A DNA stretch of 64,000 nt from contig DATIJK010000041.1 in assembly GCA_035478715.1 (NCBI GenBank), forward strand, positions 3,846 through 67,845, given 5' to 3'. Numbering within the stretch: position 1 is the first letter of the stretch; every line of letters starts with the position of its first letter. Below are positions 8,978 through 17,331 of the stretch, piece by piece. Source of the stretch: JAICLK01 sp035478715. GTDB lineage: Bacteria > Patescibacteriota > Saccharimonadia > Saccharimonadales > UBA4665. Both the position numbers and the translations under genes were made by a program. Below the pieces are notes generated by a model. That model was not told the DNA's origin. It saw only the letters and a program-made list of their open reading frames with translations, and searched no databases.

Positions 8978-10450
8978 ATGAATCATAACGCACCCGGTAA
9001 TCAGGGAGAGGAATCACTGCCTTTACCGGAAAATGACGAGTCTAAACGGCACAAAAAGCAGCGGAAATCCAAACGCAGCCACATGCAGAACGGCCGCGAG
9101 AATTCAGCTGGAAACATCGAGTCGGGCCGTGACCTTGAAAATGGCAATTCACGCGAGTATAGTGCTGATGACCTGAGCGAAGCGGTGATCTGGGTCCGCG
9201 AATTCGACCCGAACGATACTTCTGTCAAACCGCTAATAAACACCGAGCAGTATTTGGCCTCCCAAAAGATAGCTGCAAAATCCGAAACTCCTAATAAATC
9301 AGAACAACCGTCACAAACAAGTAAAAATAATAGTAGGAATGCTGTGTCGCAAAAAATCGAACATTACGATCTACGAATGTCGTCTGAGCAGATCGATGAC
9401 GCTGATTCAGGGTACCTAAACCACGAACCAGATAAATCGCCCGAACGGAATTATTTCTGGAACCAAGCCGATATCTACCAGCCGCAAGGCCATGAAATGC
9501 TTCCGAATATTACAAAATCCGATAATCAAGGCCAAAACAGCGAAAATATTGAAAATCTTTATGATGCGGGAATCAATGATGATGCGACACTGGCTGAGGC
9601 TGTAAATCCGAATGATCCGTCATATGTTGATCACGAACCAGTTAGGTACCAAGAAAAAACGGTCGTAAAACCCCGTAAAAACCAAAAATCAGGTTTTATG
9701 GCTCGACGCCGTGAAAAACGTGCAGTACAATCGCAGCAAATGGAAGGCGAAACTTTCGATAGAATCGCGTCTACATCTCCATACAACGAGCTAATTCCGG
9801 AAGAAATGGGGCCAGTTGAAGCTGTGCGCGATACGTACGAACAGCCGGCAATTCTGAACGATGAAATCAGCAGACCCGCGGAAGTGGCCGACAGGCCGAC
9901 GAGCAGATATCCCGAAATGCCTGTTTCCAAACAGAAGGAAAAAGTTGAGGAATCATATGCCGAACGCGGTTCTGATCACCCGGATGTCGAGTTATCCTTA
10001 GAAAAGACCGAACAATTGGATTTAGCACGGTCGATTCATATCGACAGTGTGAGCGTCTATGAAATGTTTACCGCCGGCCGGATAGACGAAGCTGGGTTGC
10101 ACCGCATCATAGTTGAATTTTTACGCGGCGGCGACCTCCGCGATGTCATAAAGAGCGAGATAATCCGCCAGCAGCTTAAATTCGAACGCGACCCGCAATT
10201 ACGCGACACTCCAGTAGATAAAAAAGCACCGTCAAAAGCCAGGACATCCAAGATCAAGAGCCGTACGAAATCGATTATCGACCCGGTGCGTAACAGAGAC
10301 AGAACTGAAAAACTGGCGGAACTCACACAGAAAACAATTGAGAAATCTCATGAATATCTGGACGACAACCCCAAAGCCGGGCAAATGATGAGCATCGCTG
10401 CCATCGTCGTCATTTACCTGACGATTCTTATTGTCGCAATTGCAAAGTAG
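8978..10450 (+). CDS. Large disordered protein with C-terminal membrane anchor
   Basis: 490 residues from the ATG at 8978; a GTG at 8960 is also in frame but overlaps the GGAAGG. The first ~360 residues are polar, rich in Asn, Glu, Ser and Lys, with no predicted fold. A more conserved-looking helical stretch follows (SVYEMFTAGRIDEAGLHRII, then VEFLRGGDLRDVIKSEIIRQ), then a basic region, and the protein ends with a single hydrophobic helix (MMSIAAIVVIYLTILIVAIA) two residues from the C-terminus. That is a tail-anchor topology with the bulk in the cytoplasm. Six nt separate it from trhO. I recognise no family; a scaffold role is only a guess. Confidence 0.8.
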   Translation: MNHNAPGNQGEESLPLPENDESKRHKKQRKSKRSHMQNGRENSAGNIESGRDLENGNSREYSADDLSEAVIWVREFDPNDTSVKPLINTEQYLASQKIAAKSETPNKSEQPSQTSKNNSRNAVSQKIEHYDLRMSSEQIDDADSGYLNHEPDKSPERNYFWNQADIYQPQGHEMLPNITKSDNQGQNSENIENLYDAGINDDATLAEAVNPNDPSYVDHEPVRYQEKTVVKPRKNQKSGFMARRREKRAVQSQQMEGETFDRIASTSPYNELIPEEMGPVEAVRDTYEQPAILNDEISRPAEVADRPTSRYPEMPVSKQKEKVEESYAERGSDHPDVELSLEKTEQLDLARSIHIDSVSVYEMFTAGRIDEAGLHRIIVEFLRGGDLRDVIKSEIIRQQLKFERDPQLRDTPVDKKAPSKARTSKIKSRTKSIIDPVRNRDRTEKLAELTQKTIEKSHEYLDDNPKAGQMMSIAAIVVIYLTILIVAIAK

Positions 10451-10456
10451 TCACAA

Positions 10457-11305
10457 ATGCAGAAAATTATCCTCTATTACAAATTCGTACCATTGGCCGA
10501 CCCGGACATGACGCGCCGCTGGCAAAATGAGCTGTGCACCCGATTAAATCTCCGTGGCAGGATTATTATCAGCAGACATGGCATTAACGGCACGGTCGGC
10601 GGTAACATGGCAGATGTAAAAACCTATGTGCGCGAAATGAACAAGACGCCGGAATTCAAGGGTATCGAATACAAATGGAGCGATGGCATGCGCGAAGATT
10701 TTCCGAAACTTAGCGTCAAGGTCCGGGATGAGTTAGTCACGCTCGAGCCTGGCGAAAATTTTGACGTGTTTGATAAAGGAACGCCGCTACGGCCGAAAGC
10801 CTGGCATGAGTACATTCAAAAACACCCGGACGCAATAATTTTTGATGCCCGGAATGATTATGAATCCGAAATCGGCGAGTTCCGCAACGCCATCAAGCCG
10901 AAGATGAAAACGTTCAAGCAGGTGAAAGAACACGTCGAAAAACTGCCAAAAGACAAGCCGGTGTTAACATACTGTACCGGTGATATCCGCTGCGAATACC
11001 TCAGCGCCTACATGAAACACAAAGGTTTCAAAGACGTCTATCATCTGGATGGCGGTATCGTGAAATACGGCGAAGAATTCGGCGACGAAGGCTATTGGGA
11101 TGGCAAATGCTACGTATTCGACAAGCGGATGAAACTGGCTTTTTCGGATAAAAGTAAAGACATAGGCGTGTGCGCCCATTGCGGAGCGGCAACAAGCGAA
11201 CAGGTCAACTGCGCTAAATTAAGCTGCAATTTACAATTCGTAGTCTGCGAATCATGCCAGACTAAAGAGCAGACGAGTTGCGAGCGGCATGCAGTTTCAG
11301 CGTAA
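10457..11305 (+). CDS. trhO: tRNA uridine-34 hydroxylase TrhO (rhodanese family)
   Basis: 282 residues. TrhO (formerly YceA) is an oxygen-dependent hydroxylase that makes 5-hydroxyuridine at the wobble position of several tRNAs. The N-terminal ferredoxin-like domain contains GRIIISRHGINGTVGG; the rhodanese domain (about 115-215) carries the catalytic cysteine region TYCTGDIRCEYLSAYM; the C-terminus has the Cys-rich metal-site pattern CAHCG, C.KLSC, VVCESCQ. The length matches the family. It follows the tail-anchored protein by six nt and is presumably co-transcribed. Confidence 0.95.
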   Translation: MQKIILYYKFVPLADPDMTRRWQNELCTRLNLRGRIIISRHGINGTVGGNMADVKTYVREMNKTPEFKGIEYKWSDGMREDFPKLSVKVRDELVTLEPGENFDVFDKGTPLRPKAWHEYIQKHPDAIIFDARNDYESEIGEFRNAIKPKMKTFKQVKEHVEKLPKDKPVLTYCTGDIRCEYLSAYMKHKGFKDVYHLDGGIVKYGEEFGDEGYWDGKCYVFDKRMKLAFSDKSKDIGVCAHCGAATSEQVNCAKLSCNLQFVVCESCQTKEQTSCERHAVSA

Positions 11306-11308
11306 CTG

Positions 11309-12139
11309 TCAAATTACCTTCAAGAACTCTTTTGTTTTTTGCTCGATTGCAATGCGCGATTCGGGTGACAACTTGTCCCGATGAGGCAGAATGTTTATTA
11401 CATTTGCTTGCTCAAGATTTATGCTGCTTCCATCAAAAAAGCCCACAAGTTTATTGATTACTGATTGCCAACATGTTTCGAGTGCCGTTATAAAGCTGTC
11501 ACTGACAAAGCAGATTTCGGGAATGCTTATTACGTTTGATATCGGACGGGAAAAGTACAGTTTATGCTCAAACTCAGTGTAGGTCGGAAAATCTCCGACG
11601 ATAAATCCATCAACAATTCTAGCACTAAAATCTCTGGTTAACTCGCATCGATCAAAAGCAAATGCATGATCCGTGGAGGGTTTGTCCAGCGTAGAGCGCA
11701 GTCTTGTCGTAGATGATGATTGCAAAGTTATAGCATTAATCAACGACTGTTCATCCCAAAGGTGAAACTCCAATTTGACACCATCACGTTCTGAAATCAG
11801 ACTAAATTGCTTATAAACACCAAATTGGTATCCTCTTACTGCGTGAATCACTTCGCTTTCGCTAGCAATTAGCAACTCAGTGAGGTTTGAAGCATTTTCC
11901 GGTCTAATTAACAATTGGATGTCAATATCGGAGTCGATTGTGACACAATAATTTTTGCCGTAAGCCATTGAGCCGGTAACTACCATGTCGCTGACTCTAT
12001 CTTTAAATTCATTATGGAGCTGGTCTATAATTTTTTGGCGTCGATCAGTTTCTGCTCGCGCAATTTTCGGATCGACCGGGGTGTATACGGTGCTATAGGT
12101 CACTACTATTAACTTACTGTTAATCATTGCATTCTGCAA
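11309..12139 (-). CDS. Nucleotidyltransferase-fold protein (MNT/Pol-beta superfamily)
   Basis: 276 residues from ATG 12139 (a second ATG at 12127 is possible). The nucleotidyltransferase signature is visible near residues 55-80: VVTGSMAYGKNYCVTIDSDI followed by DIQLL, giving the GS motif and the D-x-D pair of catalytic acids, with a third carboxylate probably in KLEFHLWDE. The family transfers NMP to proteins, RNA or small molecules. No HEPN partner of the MntA/HepT toxin-antitoxin kind lies next to it, so it is not an obvious toxin pair. It is divergent from uvrC; GATAGT lies six nt before the start on the minus strand. Function unknown. Confidence 0.75.
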   Translation of the reverse strand: MQNAMINSKLIVVTYSTVYTPVDPKIARAETDRRQKIIDQLHNEFKDRVSDMVVTGSMAYGKNYCVTIDSDIDIQLLIRPENASNLTELLIASESEVIHAVRGYQFGVYKQFSLISERDGVKLEFHLWDEQSLINAITLQSSSTTRLRSTLDKPSTDHAFAFDRCELTRDFSARIVDGFIVGDFPTYTEFEHKLYFSRPISNVISIPEICFVSDSFITALETCWQSVINKLVGFFDGSSINLEQANVINILPHRDKLSPESRIAIEQKTKEFLKVI

Positions 12140-12155
12140 CTATCTTGATGCTTGA

Positions 12156-12171
12156 TAAAATATATAGTGTG
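12156..12171 (+). promoter_or_regulatory. Extended -10 placing the uvrC start at a leaderless GTG
   Basis: TGA plus TAAAAT (12156-12161) forms an extended -10, and GTG (12169-12171) follows seven nt later. This favours the GTG over the ATG at 12148 as the uvrC start and predicts an mRNA with almost no leader. Confidence 0.55.
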
Positions 12172-13665
12172 AACAAGAGGTTAGAGCAAAAGTTGGGCGA
12201 CTTACCCAAAGAGCCGGGCGTCTATTTCCATAAGGATACGTCGGGCGAGATTATTTATGTAGGAAAGGCTGCGGTGTTGCGCAACCGTGTGCGGCAGTAT
12301 TTCCAAAAGTCACGTGCTCGTGATCCAAAGACAGAAGCGTTGGTCGCTGAAATCGCCGATACGGACTGGATGGTTGTCGCAAGCGAAATCGAAGCGCTGT
12401 TTTTAGAAGCGGAGATGATACGCCGCTACATGCCGCGTTACAACATCCTGCTGCGCGACGACAAATCGATGGTGTACATACGGATTGATATGAACAGTGA
12501 ATTTCCGACCGTAACGACAACCCGGCGGCCACTGGACGATGGTGCGAATTACTATGGGCCGTATTTAAGCGCGTACAGCATACGTAACGCGTTAAAGGTT
12601 TTGCGTAGAATCTTTCCCTATGCGACTAGGCGGATTCCCGGGCAAAAACGGGCTACTTTGTATTATCATTTGGGCTTGGATCCTGGGCTGGAAGAGGGTA
12701 GAACAAGTTTAGAAGAATATAGATCTAACTTGCGCAAGATGATAGCGGTGGTGGAAGGTAAGCGCAAAAGCGTTGAACGCGAAGTCGAGAAAGAGATGAA
12801 AGCCGCGGCAAAGAATTCGGAATTCGAGCTGGCAGCCAAGCGGAGGAACCAACTGTTCGCATTACAAAACTTAACACGTCAAGTAATATTTAGCGATAAA
12901 GAGTTTTTAGACATCAGTAAAGACCACGCATTGAACGAAATAGTTAACTTGTTAAGTATGGCTAAATTCCCCCAAAGGATCGAAGGTTATGACATCAGCC
13001 ACATGCAAGGCACTAATGTGGTGGCTAGTATGGTCGTCTTCACGAACGGCGTCAGCAACAAACGCGAATATCGCAAGTTTAAGACCAAAATCCAGCAAAA
13101 CAACGATTTTTATAATATGAACGAAACGATCAAACGCCGGTTCAGCGAAAAGAACGTCAAAGCCTGGGGCAAACCGGATCTGGTATTGATCGACGGTGGC
13201 AAAGGCCAACTTGACGCGGCAATAAAAGCCCGTAACGAACTGGGGTACGATACGGTTCCCTTCATCGGTTTGGCGAAACGCGAAGAGCAAATTGTTATCC
13301 AAAAAGGGAAATCAAATGTAGAACTGAACGAAAGTGAAATGCATAAATTAGGAGGATTCGCTACAGAAAGCAATGATTTTATACTCGTAAACTTGCCGCA
13401 CAGCACGAACGCCGTCAAATTATTGCAACGAATCCGCGATGAATCACATCGGTTCGCAGTCACGTATCATTCTGTACTTAAAGTCAAAAGTCAGACAGCC
13501 AGTATGCTGGACGATATCCCGACCATCGGCCCGGCCACCCGTAAAAAACTGATAAAAACGTTTGGCAGTTTGCGCGGCGTAACCCAAGCCCGCGACTGGG
13601 AAATAGAAAAAGTAATTGGCACCAAAAAAGCCACAATACTAAGGCAATATCTCAAAAAATCATAG
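12169..13665 (+). CDS. uvrC: UvrC excinuclease subunit C
   Basis: 498 residues from the GTG at 12169; ATG 12148 would add seven. UvrC makes both incisions in nucleotide excision repair. Domains in order: GIY-YIG nuclease (PKEPGVYFHKDTSGEIIYVG, about 10-95), UVR motif (KNSEFELAAKRRNQLFALQN, about 210-235), RNase H-like endonuclease domain (EGYDISHMQGTNVVASMVVF and LVLIDGGKGQLD) and a C-terminal helix-hairpin-helix (DDIPTIGPATRKKLIKTFGS). The protein is shorter than E. coli UvrC (610) and close to compact forms. It converges on the hydrolase-like gene with a 6 nt gap. Confidence 0.96.
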   Translation: MNKRLEQKLGDLPKEPGVYFHKDTSGEIIYVGKAAVLRNRVRQYFQKSRARDPKTEALVAEIADTDWMVVASEIEALFLEAEMIRRYMPRYNILLRDDKSMVYIRIDMNSEFPTVTTTRRPLDDGANYYGPYLSAYSIRNALKVLRRIFPYATRRIPGQKRATLYYHLGLDPGLEEGRTSLEEYRSNLRKMIAVVEGKRKSVEREVEKEMKAAAKNSEFELAAKRRNQLFALQNLTRQVIFSDKEFLDISKDHALNEIVNLLSMAKFPQRIEGYDISHMQGTNVVASMVVFTNGVSNKREYRKFKTKIQQNNDFYNMNETIKRRFSEKNVKAWGKPDLVLIDGGKGQLDAAIKARNELGYDTVPFIGLAKREEQIVIQKGKSNVELNESEMHKLGGFATESNDFILVNLPHSTNAVKLLQRIRDESHRFAVTYHSVLKVKSQTASMLDDIPTIGPATRKKLIKTFGSLRGVTQARDWEIEKVIGTKKATILRQYLKKS

Positions 13666-13671
13666 ATATAA

Positions 13672-14451
13672 CTAAATCTGCGTACGGAATTCAGCTCTTG
13701 TTAGCGCCAGTGGCGGATTGGCTAGCAGAAAATCGTGTGTTGCCTCATCGCCAGTAACCAGCCGACGAACTACACCCCATTCGTCCGCACGTTCAACCAT
13801 TTTTTTGGTTGGATCCGGTCGGTATTCATCATGTTCCATGCTCACAGAAACAGCAGGAACGTTATACATGACCTTGGCTTTTGCGAGCAAATCGAGTGAG
13901 GATATGCCGGCGGCAATCGTAAGCATTGAACGCGTGAATAAAGGATGGCGTAAGATTTCAAGCCATTTAAAATGTAGATCCCAGTCATATGTATCATCTG
14001 GCCGACACCTGTCCGTGCGCTCAATTATTTGTGGGTCAATTCGCAGAAGTCCATAAAACGTTTTAATGAAATTCGATACCGGTTGTGTTTCGGGACCGGC
14101 AATGACCGTGGCAGATTTGAGTCCGTTCAGATTTGTGTTTGCCAGTGCAATTGCAGCCGCACCGTGTCCTAGAAAATGGGATCCCTGCGCAAGGTGTCGA
14201 AGCAAGGTATCTTCAAATGTCATCGCTTGGTGAAAAGTCAAACCGTAAACTTTTTCTACGTCAAAATCCTCTTGAAGCGTTTTGGCCACCGGCAAAAGCA
14301 TACATGCCGATGTGGCTAGATCGCCGACCAGAAGAACCTGTCGCGATGGAGTGTTCGCATTTCCGCCTTCAAACATTGCCTCCAGATCCAATGTCGAAAC
14401 AAATCCGCCGTAGGTTACAACCTCTGCAGGATTATGAGTCATTACGGGCAT
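13672..14451 (-). CDS. Alpha/beta-hydrolase-like protein lacking the nucleophile serine
   Basis: 259 residues, ATG 14451 with AAAGGGAG directly upstream. The layout is that of an alpha/beta hydrolase: QVLLVGDLATSACMLLPVAK near 38-57, an elbow-like HFLGHGAAAIALAN near 93-105, a lid region, VPAVSVSMEHDEYRPDP (acid position) and GDEATHDFLLANP (histidine position). The elbow reads G-H-G-A-A where active enzymes have G-x-S-x-G, so the nucleophile Ser is replaced by Gly. It may be a binding protein or a non-hydrolytic relative. The family call rests on this pattern and is moderate. It points away from the SPFH gene. Confidence 0.6.
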   Translation of the reverse strand: MPVMTHNPAEVVTYGGFVSTLDLEAMFEGGNANTPSRQVLLVGDLATSACMLLPVAKTLQEDFDVEKVYGLTFHQAMTFEDTLLRHLAQGSHFLGHGAAAIALANTNLNGLKSATVIAGPETQPVSNFIKTFYGLLRIDPQIIERTDRCRPDDTYDWDLHFKWLEILRHPLFTRSMLTIAAGISSLDLLAKAKVMYNVPAVSVSMEHDEYRPDPTKKMVERADEWGVVRRLVTGDEATHDFLLANPPLALTRAEFRTQI

Positions 14452-14520
14452 AAACTCCCTTTCAAAATAATTACGATATTATACAAGAGTTCTAAACAAA
14501 TTTGACAGATGCGTAGTCAT

Positions 14521-14568
14521 TTGAATAAACGGCAGTCTAGTCTTACAATATAGTTCTAGGGAAGGGAG
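14521..14568 (+). promoter_or_regulatory. Promoter and RBS of SPFH-pepP operon
   Basis: TTGAAT (14521-14526), 17 nt spacer, TACAAT (14544-14549); AGGGAG at 14563-14568, ten nt before the ATG at 14579. Confidence 0.75.
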
Positions 14569-14578
14569 ACTTAATAAA

Positions 14579-15484
14579 ATGTCATCTAGTATCGTAGTGC
14601 TATTAGTTATAGTGGCACTTATTATCATTTACGCTGCTGCGAGTTTCTTTACTATAGAACAGCAGACGATCGGGGTTGTTGAAAGGTTCGGAAAATTTTT
14701 GCGATTGGCGTCGCCGGGGTTGCATATGCGGATTCCGCTGATCGACAAAGTGGCGGCGCGGATGAGTTTGCAAGTTTTACAAGTCGAGCAACAGATCGAA
14801 ACAAAGACTAAAGATAATGTGTTCGTCAGTTTCGAAACGGCAATCCAATATAGGGTAGACGCGCAACGCGTCAAAGAGGCGCATTATTTGCTGAATGATC
14901 CGCAGTCTCAGATGGAGGCATTTACTTCTGACGTAGTGCGGTCAAAATTGCCCGTTCTGGATCTAGATTCCGCTTATGCAGACGTGGAAGGAATGGCGCT
15001 TGCCATTGAAAAAACGCTGCGCGAGCGCATGGAACCGTACGGTTATACGATTGTCAAAGCGCTGGTGTTGAATATCAATCCGGCTACAGAGGTGAAAGAA
15101 GCGATGAACCGAATCAATGCGTCGCGCAGAAACCAAGAGGCTGCCATTGCACAAGGTGAAGCCGACAAGATTTTAGTCGTCAAGCGGGCAGAAGCCGAAG
15201 CCGAAAGCAAAAAACTGCAAGGTGAAGGTGTTGCGGCGCAGCGGCGGGCAATCATAGATGGTTTACGGGATTCAGTCGCAAAATTTGCTACCGAGACCGG
15301 TGTCAATCCGCAGGAAGCAATGCAGTTAGTGACATTGACTGGCTATACTGATATGCTCCGCGACGTAGCGGCATCATCCAAGACAAATACCATTATGTTG
15401 CCGCCAACACCATCGGGAGTCAGCGATTTATTATCCGCATTGAAAGCCAACGGTTCCGATTCCGAAGGAACTCATGGGAAGTAA
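14579..15484 (+). CDS. SPFH/stomatin-like membrane protein
   Basis: 301 residues. One N-terminal membrane helix (4-24) precedes the SPFH (band 7) domain: QQTIGVVERFGKFLRLASPG, LHMRIPLIDKVAARMSLQVL, FETAIQYRVDAQRVKEA. A coiled-coil rich in Ala/Glu follows (about 190-225, AEAEAESKKLQGEGVAAQRR) and a hydrophobic-poor tail. Stomatin/HflK-like proteins form large ring assemblies on the inner membrane that organise proteases or membrane domains. The usual partner is an NfeD protein; here the next gene is instead an aminopeptidase that overlaps by 11 nt, so the two are translationally linked. Confidence 0.93.
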   Translation: MSSSIVVLLVIVALIIIYAAASFFTIEQQTIGVVERFGKFLRLASPGLHMRIPLIDKVAARMSLQVLQVEQQIETKTKDNVFVSFETAIQYRVDAQRVKEAHYLLNDPQSQMEAFTSDVVRSKLPVLDLDSAYADVEGMALAIEKTLRERMEPYGYTIVKALVLNINPATEVKEAMNRINASRRNQEAAIAQGEADKILVVKRAEAEAESKKLQGEGVAAQRRAIIDGLRDSVAKFATETGVNPQEAMQLVTLTGYTDMLRDVAASSKTNTIMLPPTPSGVSDLLSALKANGSDSEGTHGK

Positions 15485-16703
15485 TTTTTCCAGCGAATTT
15501 TTCAAAGGCAACCGCGAAAGATTGAAGCAATTGTTCAGCGGCACGGCCCCAATAATTGTGACTGCTAACGGACTTCTGCAAAAAGGCAGCGACGAAACGT
15601 TTCCGTTCCACCAGGACCGCAGTTTCTGGTATTTGACCGGCATCGATGAGCCAAACGCACTTTTAGTTTTAGACAAATCAAAAGAACTATTAATTATTCC
15701 CAAAAAAGACACGGCGAAAGAGACTTTTGATGGTGCAAGTGACTTTGCGGAGATTGAGCGTATATCGGGAATATCGGATATTCTGGACGATAAAAAAGGA
15801 TGGAAGCGCCTCGAATCCAGACTAAAAAAGGTCAATCATGTCGCAACGTTGGCTGCTGCACCGCGATTCGTCGACTTATGGGGCATGTACACAAATCCTG
15901 CACGTGCAGAATTGATTCAGAGAATTAAGAGTATCAATGATGATGCTGAATTACTGGATTTGCGCGAGCACCTCGCGAGGCTTCGTGTTGTGAAGCAAGA
16001 TGTTGAGTTGACAGCGATACAAAGTGCTATTGATACCACGGTGGATACACTAAAAGAAGTGATCCGTCCGTCGAAATTGACGAAATACGCCTACGAATAT
16101 GAAGTAGAAGCTGACATCAGCAAAGGATTCCGCCGTAGAGGCGCAACTGGACACGCATTTTCGCCGGTCGTCGCCAGCGGCAAACGGGCATGCACATTGC
16201 ACTACATCGCAAATAACGGCGCGCTCGCCAGCGACGAACTTCTGGTTATGGATGTAGGTGTTGAATACGACCATTATGCGGCAGATATAACCAGAACCGT
16301 TTCTTTAAGCAGCCCTTCAAACAGACAGCAAGCGGTATATGATGCAGTTCTGGATGTACAAGAATTCGGGTTAAGTCAATTGAAACCCGGGGTAAGCTTT
16401 GCCGAATGCGAAAAACAGCTTCGGGCGTATATGGGTGAAAAACTTCGCGAACTCGGTTTAATCAAAACAATTGATGAGGAAGCTGTCCGCAAATATTATC
16501 CGCACGCACCGCATTATATGGGGCTTGATGTCCACGATGTCGGCGATTATCACGCGCCGCTCGAACCTGGAATGGTTTTGACGGTTGAACCGGGTATTTA
16601 TATTCCCGAGGAAGACATCGGTGTGCGCATCGAGGACGATGTGCTAATTACAACAGACGGTATTAAAGTGCTTACGTCTAACTTGCCCCGCGCGCTGGCC
16701 TAA
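15474..16703 (+). CDS. pepP: M24 metallopeptidase, Xaa-Pro aminopeptidase (PepP-like)
   Basis: 409 residues. Aminopeptidase P removes an N-terminal residue preceding proline, using two metal ions. The N-terminal AMP_N domain contains FPFHQDRSFWYLTGIDEPNA; the C-terminal pita-bread domain carries the metal ligands: Asp in VMDVGVEYDHYAADITRTVS (two Asp), His in APHYMGLDVHDVGDYH, Glu in VEPGIYIPEE and Glu in VRIEDDVLIT. All five ligands are present. The start lies inside the SPFH gene (11 nt overlap). The length is near E. coli PepP (441). Confidence 0.94.
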   Translation: MGSNFSSEFFKGNRERLKQLFSGTAPIIVTANGLLQKGSDETFPFHQDRSFWYLTGIDEPNALLVLDKSKELLIIPKKDTAKETFDGASDFAEIERISGISDILDDKKGWKRLESRLKKVNHVATLAAAPRFVDLWGMYTNPARAELIQRIKSINDDAELLDLREHLARLRVVKQDVELTAIQSAIDTTVDTLKEVIRPSKLTKYAYEYEVEADISKGFRRRGATGHAFSPVVASGKRACTLHYIANNGALASDELLVMDVGVEYDHYAADITRTVSLSSPSNRQQAVYDAVLDVQEFGLSQLKPGVSFAECEKQLRAYMGEKLRELGLIKTIDEEAVRKYYPHAPHYMGLDVHDVGDYHAPLEPGMVLTVEPGIYIPEEDIGVRIEDDVLITTDGIKVLTSNLPRALA

Positions 16704-16711
16704 TTTACAAT
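16683..16711 (+). promoter_or_regulatory. Promoter placed for leaderless YvlD-like gene
   Basis: TTGCCC (16683-16688), 17 nt, TACAAT (16706-16711), then nine nt to ATG 16721. The predicted start is within about three nt of the ATG, and no Shine-Dalgarno is visible. Confidence 0.6.
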
Positions 16712-16720
16712 GGTACATGA

Positions 16721-17095
16721 ATGAAAAAACCTATAAGCCGGTTCTTAGTACGCTGGTTAGTGTGTAGTTTGGGATTGTGGATCGCTGCCGGGCTGCTTGG
16801 CGAAAATATCACGTACAACAGCGAGCTCAGCGTCATCATCATCGCCGGTTTAGTGCTTGCAATCATAAACGCGATCATTCGGCCGATTCTTATTATCTTA
16901 AGTTTACCTGCGATTTTGCTAAGTCTGGGACTGTTCATGATAATCATAAATGGCTTCACCGTCTATCTGGCCAGCAAGCTCTATACGCCGCTACACGTGA
17001 CGAATTTCTGGGCAGCTATGCTTGCGGGTATCATCATCGGACTGGTAAACTATTTGGTAAGTGCAATTTTAGAGGTGCGTAAGGACGACGAATGA
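16721..17095 (+). CDS. YvlD/phage holin 4 superfamily membrane protein
   Basis: 124 residues, four hydrophobic helices (about 8-25, 33-55, 60-85, 92-115). The helix-turn IINAIIRPILIILSLPAILL with Asn-x-x-x-Arg-Pro, followed by LGLFMIIINGFTVYLASKL, is the typical pattern of the PF04020 family (YvlD-like, also called phage holin family 4). These are small bacterial membrane proteins of unclear role, and nothing around it suggests a phage. Its ATGA stop/start overlap with secG (4 nt) makes translational coupling likely. Confidence 0.85.
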   Translation: MKKPISRFLVRWLVCSLGLWIAAGLLGENITYNSELSVIIIAGLVLAIINAIIRPILIILSLPAILLSLGLFMIIINGFTVYLASKLYTPLHVTNFWAAMLAGIIIGLVNYLVSAILEVRKDDE

Positions 17096-17304
17096 ACATA
17101 TATAACTACATCACAATCGGTTCGACATTATTGATGGTTCTGTTGATACTTGTGCAAACTAGGGGCGCATCGTTGGGTGCCGGGCTCGGCAGCACGGGCG
17201 AAATCAACACCGTCCGGCGCGGTACGGAAAAGACCATTTTTCAGATAACGATAGTAACTGCAATTATTTTCGCTTCCTCACTCATACTCAGCGTAATCAA
17301 GTAA
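17092..17304 (+). CDS. secG: Preprotein translocase subunit SecG
   Basis: 70 residues, two membrane helices (7-22 and 48-68) joined by a glycine-rich loop with the family pattern LVQTRGASLGAGLGSTGEIN followed by TVRRGTEKTIF. SecG is the small auxiliary subunit of the SecYEG translocon in the cytoplasmic membrane. It overlaps the YvlD-like gene by four nt and is followed after 27 nt by the anchored solute-binding protein, whose export would use the same translocon. Confidence 0.93.
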   Translation: MNIYNYITIGSTLLMVLLILVQTRGASLGAGLGSTGEINTVRRGTEKTIFQITIVTAIIFASSLILSVIK

Positions 17305-17331
17305 CGTTAGCCGGATCAGCTTTCGGAGCAT

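Noticed and set aside
16721..17095. Phage holin as a sign of a prophage
   Set aside because: The family name is historical; the gene is coupled to secG and no phage gene is near.
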